This document shows, piece by piece, positions 7,737 to 12,707 of a DNA stretch of 12,707 nt. The DNA lies in NCBI GenBank assembly GCA_021778375.1, contig JAJYCM010000046.1, positions 1 to 12,707 of the forward strand. Direction: 5' to 3'. This stretch comes from Bacteroidota bacterium. GTDB lineage: Bacteria > Bacteroidota > Ignavibacteria > Ignavibacteriales > Ignavibacteriaceae. Position 1 is the first letter of the stretch. The number at the start of each line of letters is the position of its first letter. The notes under the pieces are model-generated. The model was not told where the DNA came from and did not search any database. It saw only the letters and a list, made by a program, of their open reading frames with translations. The translations under genes and the position numbers were made by a program.

Positions 7737-8981
7737 TTAATTAAATCCCAAAATATTTTTTTCTGGAATTTCGTCAGACGAAATCTGTTGAAAAATATCC
7801 TCCGCAGTAACTACATTTTCGTCAATTTTTGCCGCATAAACAGAGATATATTGTATAACATTGCTTAAGAAATTAGGATCATTGCCGGGTAGGTTAGTTT
7901 TAATTTTACTTAGAAGAGAATTGAATCCTTTTTGATCTTCCCTAACCACAAGCACAATAACTTTATTGTTAAGCACGCAAATCTTATCCTTTTTATCGGT
8001 GGACAGCCTTATTGCATTTTGCAGTTGGTTAAGTGTCAAAAGTCCATTCTGTTCAGCTAAAGGATCTAACCTGCAAGAAACAACCGAAAATACCTGTCCC
8101 GTGCTTTTATAAAGAGCAATCTGATTATTAAGGATCAGCTTAAAATCATTTAACGAATAGATGTTAGAAATAGAATAATTTTCTTTAGGAAGATCAATTT
8201 CAGCCAGTGATTTATACTTCAAATCTTTTTTAGGTGAAAATGTCTTTTCGGGACTGGCAGAAATTTTCCTTTGTTTATAATCGACCATGATACCTTTATA
8301 TGGTTCTATATAATAATTGGATTCTATTTGTCCTTCGGCATGACCAATATTAGGGGTAATTGTCATTAAACCACCGTGGAAAACGTTAGGTTCTGACTCT
8401 TTCTTTTGAAGGAAAATAATTCCTGTGGAATAAGTAGTCAGAGCATTAACAATTGAATTTGCCAAAGATGTGGCCGGTTCGCCAAGAACAAACAGACTCG
8501 TTATCCCACTTTCTTCAATAGATTCGGTAGTATGGACGAAAACATCTTGAAGCAAGTTGATATTGTTGAATCCAATAAAGGGAGTAAGTTCATCAAATAC
8601 TATTTTGTTAGGCTGGTACTGTTCAACTACAGTTACAATATCATTAAGATATTCAACTAAAAAATCATCCGGGTTGCCGACTCCATATAAATCTGAAGGT
8701 GGAGCAACCCTAACAACAATGATAAGATTTTGATTCATGTAATACTGCAAATCAAAATCAATCGACGAAGCATGAATCATTAAATCCTTGGGCCTCATGC
8801 TTGTAAAAAACAAACACACTTCTTTTTGATTGGCACATTCCAAAGCATATTGTAAGGCTAATAATGTTTTACCGGATTTTCGAGGACCAATTAACAAATA
8901 TGTTCCGCCTCGATAAAATCCCCCCCATGCATTATCTACAAGGGAGATACCCGACCGTATAATTTCTATCTTTTTTTTCAT
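7737..8981 (-). CDS. KaiC-like RecA-superfamily ATPase with degenerate GGDEF-like C-terminal domain
   Basis: The 414-residue cytoplasmic protein has an N-terminal KaiC/RecA-type domain (about 1-235). It opens with ISLVDNAWGGFYRGGTYLLI, then a Walker A motif GPRKSGKT (32-39) and a Walker B motif KIVFDE (126-131). The Glu pair that follows strand 2 in KaiC is replaced: the segment reads LFFTSMRPKDLM. ATP binding is therefore better supported than KaiC-style hydrolysis. After a linker (about 236-275), residues 279-365 follow the order of secondary structure of a GGDEF domain (FSVVSCRLDPL, then ICVLNNKVIVLVV), but the GG(D/E)EF loop reads LNNK, so cyclase activity is unlikely. No Shine-Dalgarno precedes the ATG; a candidate FCB-type promoter lies just upstream. 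As first gene of the run it is probably a regulator or sensor of the polysaccharide machinery, which is inference. The GGDEF resemblance is by eye. Confidence 0.78.
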   Translation of the reverse strand: MKKKIEIIRSGISLVDNAWGGFYRGGTYLLIGPRKSGKTLLALQYALECANQKEVCLFFTSMRPKDLMIHASSIDFDLQYYMNQNLIIVVRVAPPSDLYGVGNPDDFLVEYLNDIVTVVEQYQPNKIVFDELTPFIGFNNINLLQDVFVHTTESIEESGITSLFVLGEPATSLANSIVNALTTYSTGIIFLQKKESEPNVFHGGLMTITPNIGHAEGQIESNYYIEPYKGIMVDYKQRKISASPEKTFSPKKDLKYKSLAEIDLPKENYSISNIYSLNDFKLILNNQIALYKSTGQVFSVVSCRLDPLAEQNGLLTLNQLQNAIRLSTDKKDKICVLNNKVIVLVVREDQKGFNSLLSKIKTNLPGNDPNFLSNVIQYISVYAAKIDENVVTAEDIFQQISSDEIPEKNILGFN

Positions 8982-9011
8982 AGTTTGATCAAAATATTAT
9001 TATTACTTTCG

Positions 9012-9041
9012 CAAATATTATGCCGGTAAGAAATGCTCAAA
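9012..9041 (-). promoter_or_regulatory. Candidate Bacteroidota-type promoter for the KaiC-like operon
   Basis: On the minus strand TTTG (9041-9038) is followed after 17 bases by TAATATTTG (9020-9012). This is close to the known Bacteroidota pattern of TTTG at -33 and TAnnTTTG at -7, with one extra base. Transcription would begin roughly 25 bases before the ATG at 8981. Confidence 0.35.
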
Positions 9042-9059
9042 TTTAGTTATTCTTAAAAT

Positions 9060-9071
9060 ATTAGATCTAAT
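9060..9071. repeat. Twelve-base perfect palindrome
   Basis: ATTAGATCTAAT reads the same on both strands. It lies just upstream of the candidate promoter of the KaiC-like gene, where an operator could sit. Confidence 0.35.
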
Positions 9072-9073
9072 TT

Positions 9074-9100
9074 CTGATTTAAACAGAGACATTAAATCAG
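9074..9100 (-). terminator. Inverted repeat, possible terminator of the GH9 gene
   Basis: CTGATTTAA at 9074-9082 and TTAAATCAG at 9092-9100 are exact reverse complements around a 9-base loop, about 40 bases beyond the GH9 stop. No long T run follows on the minus strand, so it could equally be a protein-binding site. Confidence 0.35.
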
Positions 9101-9140
9101 TTCATTCCTATATTGTGACATAATAATTTGAGTTTGAATT

Positions 9141-10802
9141 TTATCTATTAGAATAATATCCAAAGACAAATAAAGCAGTGGCATTCCCTGAAATAGTCGG
9201 CTCATTAGTGATATAGTTATCATAGTCATCATAATATTTCACTTCATCCGAGTTAAAAAAGTCATACCTTTTATCATTTCTTACAATTTTATAATTTTTC
9301 AAAATAGCTTCCGGTGCCGGACCGGCAGATAGAGCTCCGGGCAAATATCCATCATGGAAATATCCTACTTGAGAGTGAAGATGTTTTGGATATATGGAGC
9401 CTATTCCATAAATAAAACTTAGCCCCCATGGATTTCTTCCAAGGATATAATCACGCTGGAAAGTCGCTAGGGAATCAAATTCTGAATTGCCAGTCAAATT
9501 CTTATAAAGAATTGCTTGAAGTGCAACGCCGAGGAATGAATTTGTACTTCCCCAAGAATATAATAATCCTTCACGAAACACAGAGGAATCTTTACGTGCA
9601 TTAAAACTTTTTAGATTATTTAAAATATAATTTGAAAAACGGGGAATGATTTTGGCGAGCCGGTAGTCCGCCAACGAATTAAGGTTTCCATAGCTCCACC
9701 AATAATCAGAGCCGGCGCTGTCAGCATATTTTATAGCATCATCTAGGTATGACTGTTTTTTGGTAGTCAGATATAGTTCAGCTGCACCAAGCGCAAGTTT
9801 ACCCCAGAAAGTATGATCCTGATAGAAACCGGATTGACTGCTGTCTATGTCGGGAACTTTATCTCTTATCGAATATAAATTTTCTGCCGCATCCAAACAT
9901 TTTTTTGCGAAATCATACTTGTAAAATTTTTCACTCCACACACGGGAAGCAAGCGCCATAACTGCCGCAAACATTCCGATTTGGTTTTTTCCAATTCCTA
10001 CATATCCCGGTCTGTCAAAGCGTAGGGTATCATTTTCAGGCATGCGCCAAGCAACTGAGTGGTCGCGTAAATCCTGAACTTGAGTAACTAATTTATATTT
10101 GGAGTAATTACATCTAAGCATCCAGTCAAGCCCGATTTTTGCCTCGGCAAGAATATCCGGTACTCCATCTTTATCGTCATCAAATCCAAATTTATTTTTA
10201 TCGAAGTCATACGAAAAAATTAACATATAGGTTGTGTAGGCTGTAGTAGAAAGAAATTTTATATAATCTCCGGCATCATGCCAACCGCCCGTTAGATCGA
10301 CACCTTGGGTATCGTTTGGAAAGTCTTTATCACCAACTAATCTTGCAACGTCTGAAAGATGACAAGGTTTATGCAAAATAGGATTTGTAGGTCCACAGCG
10401 CTGTTCTTTGAAAAAAAGCATGAGTGAATCAGAAATATTATTGAAAACCGCATCGTTTATTTTAAACGGTTCAGAAATCTGTCCATTAGTTTCAATTTGA
10501 TATGATCCGGGTGATTGCAATGCTGAAAAATCTAAGGCATAACAATACTTAAATTTTCCAAAAGAATAAGTAGAATCTTGAAGTAAACCGGAGAAGGAGA
10601 CTGATTTGTTCCTTAAATTAACAATTGAAAACTTTCTCTGTGAAATTGGTGATTGAGACATAATCACAGCTGTTTTCAAATCGCCGGGAAGGAATCCGAC
10701 TTGAGTTGCTCTAATAAAAATTGGGCTTTGGCTTGTAGAACCGCAGCTAATCATTAAAAAGAATAAGATAATAAAAGGTAATACTTTAGAAATACGGCTC
10801 AT
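9141..10802 (-). CDS. Glycoside hydrolase family 9 lipoprotein (cellulase-type, N-terminal Ig-like domain)
   Basis: The 553-residue protein has a lipoprotein signal (hydrophobic 7-18, LMISC with Cys20). An Ig-like CelD-type domain follows at about 29-118 (RATQVGFLPGD, ending SYQIETNGQISEPFKI), then a GH9 (alpha/alpha)6 catalytic domain (about 120-550). Catalytic features visible are GGWHDAGDYIKF, with Asp176 and Asp179 as the base-side residues; DGVPDILAEAKIGLDWML; YILGRNPWG (452-460); and NEPTISGNA with Glu534 as the expected acid. The usual His-x-Arg near position 476 reads HSQ, so the substrate-contacting Arg is replaced by Gln. The family is inverting and mostly cleaves beta-1,4-glucans, though some members act on glucosamine oligomers. 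It probably sits on the cell surface or in the outer membrane. The neighbouring polysaccharide locus suggests a trimming role, but nutrition is equally possible. No Shine-Dalgarno is evident before the ATG. Confidence 0.9.
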   Translation of the reverse strand: MSRISKVLPFIILFFLMISCGSTSQSPIFIRATQVGFLPGDLKTAVIMSQSPISQRKFSIVNLRNKSVSFSGLLQDSTYSFGKFKYCYALDFSALQSPGSYQIETNGQISEPFKINDAVFNNISDSLMLFFKEQRCGPTNPILHKPCHLSDVARLVGDKDFPNDTQGVDLTGGWHDAGDYIKFLSTTAYTTYMLIFSYDFDKNKFGFDDDKDGVPDILAEAKIGLDWMLRCNYSKYKLVTQVQDLRDHSVAWRMPENDTLRFDRPGYVGIGKNQIGMFAAVMALASRVWSEKFYKYDFAKKCLDAAENLYSIRDKVPDIDSSQSGFYQDHTFWGKLALGAAELYLTTKKQSYLDDAIKYADSAGSDYWWSYGNLNSLADYRLAKIIPRFSNYILNNLKSFNARKDSSVFREGLLYSWGSTNSFLGVALQAILYKNLTGNSEFDSLATFQRDYILGRNPWGLSFIYGIGSIYPKHLHSQVGYFHDGYLPGALSAGPAPEAILKNYKIVRNDKRYDFFNSDEVKYYDDYDNYITNEPTISGNATALFVFGYYSNR

Positions 10803-10856
10803 AAATAATCAATAAATATAGTTCAATTATTTAACTTACCTTACGCAGGATTTCCC

Positions 10857-10920
10857 TTTGGAGTAATAGAGTGTTGGAATAATGGGGAAAATTTGTCAAT
10901 CCATTACTCCAAAATTCCAA
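10857..10920. repeat. Nested inverted-repeat array with alternative pairings
   Basis: TTTGGAGTAAT (10857-10867) is the exact reverse complement of ATTACTCCAAA (10903-10913). A near copy in the same orientation, TTGGAATAATGG (10874-10885), can also pair with CCATTACTCCAA (10901-10912), with one G-U pair in minus-strand RNA. TTGGAAT (10874-10880) also matches ATTCCAA (10914-10920). The right arm can thus pair with only one of two left arms at a time. The array lies between the hydroxylase stop and the GH9 start. It could be a terminator, a processing site or an operator; no T run marks it as a simple intrinsic terminator. Confidence 0.6.
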
Positions 10921-10959
10921 AGATTGCTTAACATAAGCTATTTAATTCAAAATTAAACG

Positions 10960-11604
10960 TTAAATATTTTCATCTGCATCTGATTCTTGCGTAAGAAAAT
11001 CTGTGCCAATAATTTTATCCCACATCGGAGAACTAACACCGTAGCCTTTATCCGGGTCTTGAAAATGATGACGAATGTGATGCTTCTTTAAAGCAAGCCA
11101 GAATTTATTATGGATATTAAAATGATGAACAGCATAATGGGTCATATCATAAAATAGATAACCAGTAAGAAATCCGATAAAAAAAGGAGCTACTAATGAA
11201 GAACCAAAAATCAGAAAGAACAAATAATAAAAAAGTGCTGCAAGAGGAATGCTTACCGAAGGCGGCATAACAAGCCTTCTTGAATCCATTGGGTAATCAT
11301 GGTGAACACCGTGAAAGATAAAATGAATCCGTTCACCGAAAGGTGAACTAAATTTATGATGGAAAACAAAACGATGCAGAGAGTATTCTGTCAGCGTCCA
11401 AACAAATACTCCGAATATAATTAGAACAAAAATTGAGGCGAACGATAATTGGACTACAAAAACAGATCTGTATAAAAAATAAAAGATAACGGGTACATAA
11501 ATTATTAACGGAATAGCAGGATGCACTCGTGAAAGAAATTCCATAATATCACTCCTAAACATCCTTACAGTAACATCTTTATTCGTTACGAAATTTTTTG
11601 CCAT
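10960..11604 (-). CDS. Fatty acid 2-hydroxylase (sterol desaturase superfamily, FA2H/Scs7-like)
   Basis: This is a di-iron membrane enzyme. Close eukaryotic relatives 2-hydroxylate the acyl chain of sphingolipids. With the preferred ATG the protein has 214 residues. It has membrane segments at about 30-48, 55-73, 117-134 and 138-155. The histidine clusters are HRFVFHH, HFIFHGVHHDYPMDSRRLV, THYAVHHFNIHNK and KKHHIRHHFQDPDKGYG, then SPMWDKIIGT. The HHDYPMD...RLVMPP and RHHFQDPDKG phrases closely follow FA2H/Scs7, which favours it over other members of the superfamily. The cytochrome b5 domain fused in yeast and human enzymes is absent, so electrons must come from a separate partner. I choose ATG 11604, since GTG 11613 lies inside the Shine-Dalgarno GAGGTG. 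Some FCB bacteria make hydroxylated sphingolipids, which fits. Neighbouring genes give no operon evidence. Confidence 0.88.
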   Translation of the reverse strand: MAKNFVTNKDVTVRMFRSDIMEFLSRVHPAIPLIIYVPVIFYFLYRSVFVVQLSFASIFVLIIFGVFVWTLTEYSLHRFVFHHKFSSPFGERIHFIFHGVHHDYPMDSRRLVMPPSVSIPLAALFYYLFFLIFGSSLVAPFFIGFLTGYLFYDMTHYAVHHFNIHNKFWLALKKHHIRHHFQDPDKGYGVSSPMWDKIIGTDFLTQESDADENI

Positions 11605-11610
11605 CTTTTT

Positions 11611-11616
11611 CACCTC
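11611..11616 (-). promoter_or_regulatory. Shine-Dalgarno GAGGTG deciding the hydroxylase start
   Basis: GAGGTG is followed by AAAAAG and then the ATG at 11604-11602. The spacing is ideal for the ATG. The in-frame GTG at 11613 is part of the ribosome site itself and is an unlikely start. Confidence 0.6.
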
Positions 11617-11635
11617 ATATTTGTTTCTAATCTCG

Positions 11636-11641
11636 ATTATA
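11636..11641 (-). promoter_or_regulatory. Candidate -10 element for the hydroxylase gene
   Basis: A perfect TATAAT lies 31 bases before the ATG at 11604 on the minus strand, well placed for a short leader. The -35 region at the usual distance is poor, and TATAAT is common in AT-rich DNA. Confidence 0.25.
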
Positions 11642-11697
11642 AGTTAAGCATTTTGCAAAGAAAGTTAAAGTTACCAAGATAGAAGGTTGGAGCTAGA

Positions 11698-11709
11698 TGA
11701 TAATTATCA
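11698..11709. repeat. Twelve-base palindrome across the epimerase stop codon
   Basis: TGATAATTATCA is a perfect palindrome that includes the TGA stop of the epimerase. It is too short to be a convincing terminator. Confidence 0.3.
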
Positions 11710-12707
11710 CTTAAGATTTTTTTTAACAACTCCAATTCCCGGAAGCTCGCTAATTGAAATTTTACCGTTAATAATTTTTGTTCCGTCAAATAGGTCGTTT
11801 TTAATTAAAAGCGCACCATCAAGGTCAGCCCAATCAACCAAAGGCGAAAGCTGTGCGGCAGCAGAAATACCACAGGAAGTTTCAGTCATACAACCAAGCA
11901 TTACCTTCATATTTAGAGCCCGGGCAAGTGTAATCATTTTGTGGGCCTCTCTCATACCTGTGCATTTCATTAGTTTAATATTTATTCCCGAATAAACATC
12001 TTTCGCCTTAAGTATATCACCAAGCCGTTGAACAGCTTCGTCTGCAATCGTGGGTAAAGGACTTTTTTCTGTCAACCATGCCATATCATCAATTTGATTT
12101 TTCGGCATCGGTTGTTCCACAAACAAAATATTCTTTTCTTTCAACCAGTATATCATATCGAGTGCAATATTCTTGTCTTTCCATCCTTGATTAACATCGA
12201 CAACAATGGGAACATCTGATTCATCTCTTATTATTTTAATCATTTCCTTGTCATTTTCTTTGCCAAGCTTCACTTTAAGATACTTAAATCCTTCCGCTTC
12301 TTTTACTTTTTCTTTAACAATATCAGGTTTATCAATTCCGATCGTGAAAGATGTGAACGGAGCAGCTTCTTTTGCTAACCCCCAAATATTAAACCAGGTT
12401 TGATTTAGCAGTTTACCAATTAAATCATGAAGCGCAATATCTATTGAAGTTTTAGCTGCATTATTATTTGGCGCTATTTTGTCTACTTCATTAATAATAG
12501 TTTCAAGTTCAAAAGGATTATTATATTTTGTCAAATCGATCATAGAAAGAAATTTCATAACGGACTCATGAGATTCGCCAAGATATGGCGGCATAGATGC
12601 TTCTCCGTACCCAATGATTCCTTCGTGTTCAATTTCAGTTAAAATGATGGGAGTAGTGTTACGTGAATTTGACGACACTGTAAAAGTGTGTTTAAGCTCT
12701 ATGGTAT
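11707..12707 (-). CDS. Dipeptide epimerase, enolase superfamily (L-Ala-D/L-Glu epimerase type; 5' end outside window)
   Basis: The frame stays open through the right edge, reading TIELKHTFTVSSNSRN, the usual N-terminal strand of this family. The GTG at 12678 is therefore internal and the true start lies beyond the window. Numbering from that GTG, the capping domain contains GYGEASMPPYLGES (23-36). The barrel shows KVK (135-137, catalytic Lys pair), the metal ligands Asp161 (VVDVNQGW), Glu188 (FVEQP) and Asp213 (TIADEA), and then INIKLMK (232-238) with Lys235, the second catalytic base. DLDGALLIKND (286-296) is the substrate-binding segment typical of dipeptide epimerases. The expected reaction is epimerisation at the second residue of a dipeptide such as L-Ala-D-Glu, giving L-Ala-L-Glu in murein peptide recycling. 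The exact dipeptide cannot be fixed from sequence. The protein is cytoplasmic. The stop overlaps a palindrome. Confidence 0.9.
   Translation of the reverse strand, partial: TIELKHTFTVSSNSRNTTPIILTEIEHEGIIGYGEASMPPYLGESHESVMKFLSMIDLTKYNNPFELETIINEVDKIAPNNNAAKTSIDIALHDLIGKLLNQTWFNIWGLAKEAAPFTSFTIGIDKPDIVKEKVKEAEGFKYLKVKLGKENDKEMIKIIRDESDVPIVVDVNQGWKDKNIALDMIYWLKEKNILFVEQPMPKNQIDDMAWLTEKSPLPTIADEAVQRLGDILKAKDVYSGINIKLMKCTGMREAHKMITLARALNMKVMLGCMTETSCGISAAAQLSPLVDWADLDGALLIKNDLFDGTKIINGKISISELPGIGVVKKNLK

Noticed and set aside
11698..11709. Palindrome at the epimerase stop as a Fur-like operator
   Set aside because: It matches only part of the known Fur pattern and lies at a gene end, so the call would be guesswork.
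11687..12403. Plus-strand open frames opposite the dipeptide epimerase
   Set aside because: They are antisense to strongly conserved enolase-superfamily motifs and have no features of their own.
12676..12678. GTG as the true start of the epimerase
   Set aside because: The frame remains open to the window edge and the upstream codons give the expected first strand of the family, so the gene is cut by the edge.

Overview
The window is AT-rich, and every convincing gene lies on the minus strand, so transcription runs from high to low coordinates. The gene families point to the Bacteroidota/Chlorobiota (FCB) group, and an Ignavibacteria-like member is my best guess. They include a GH9 lipoprotein, a stand-alone sphingolipid-type fatty acid 2-hydroxylase, a TPR plus outer-membrane barrel protein, and a KaiC-like ATPase. 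Some starts have Shine-Dalgarno sequences and others have none, which also fits. This placement is inferred from gene content, not from a marker gene. I saw no rRNA, tRNA, CRISPR array, transposase or integrase.

Right part (12707 to 9141): a dipeptide epimerase of the enolase superfamily, cut by the right edge; a membrane fatty acid 2-hydroxylase; and a cellulase-type GH9 glycoside hydrolase with a lipoprotein signal. The hydroxylase-GH9 spacer holds a nested inverted-repeat array whose arms can pair in mutually exclusive ways.

Centre and left (8981 to 578): six genes that I read as a synthase-dependent exopolysaccharide locus. In order they are a KaiC-like ATPase with a degenerate GGDEF-like tail, a periplasmic TPR protein, a TPR plus outer-membrane beta-barrel protein, a processive family 2 glycosyltransferase, a small single-pass membrane protein with a Gln/Pro-rich tail, and a membrane-anchored protein joining a glutamine-amidotransferase-like domain to a NodB-like deacetylase domain with degenerate catalytic motifs. 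Several genes overlap or are separated by 12 to 30 bases; one gap of about 340 bases separates the barrel gene from the glycosyltransferase.

The parts list resembles PgaABCD (TPR-porin, deacetylase, GT2 synthase, small membrane partner), but the deacetylase looks catalytically dead and the regulator looks like an ATP-binding KaiC relative. A plausible flow is: the GT2 makes and extrudes the polymer, the pseudo-deacetylase and the small protein handle it on the outer face of the inner membrane, the TPR proteins bridge the periplasm, and the barrel exports it. The nearby GH9 lipoprotein could trim it. A further lipoprotein with Ig-like and fibronectin-type sequence runs off the left edge.
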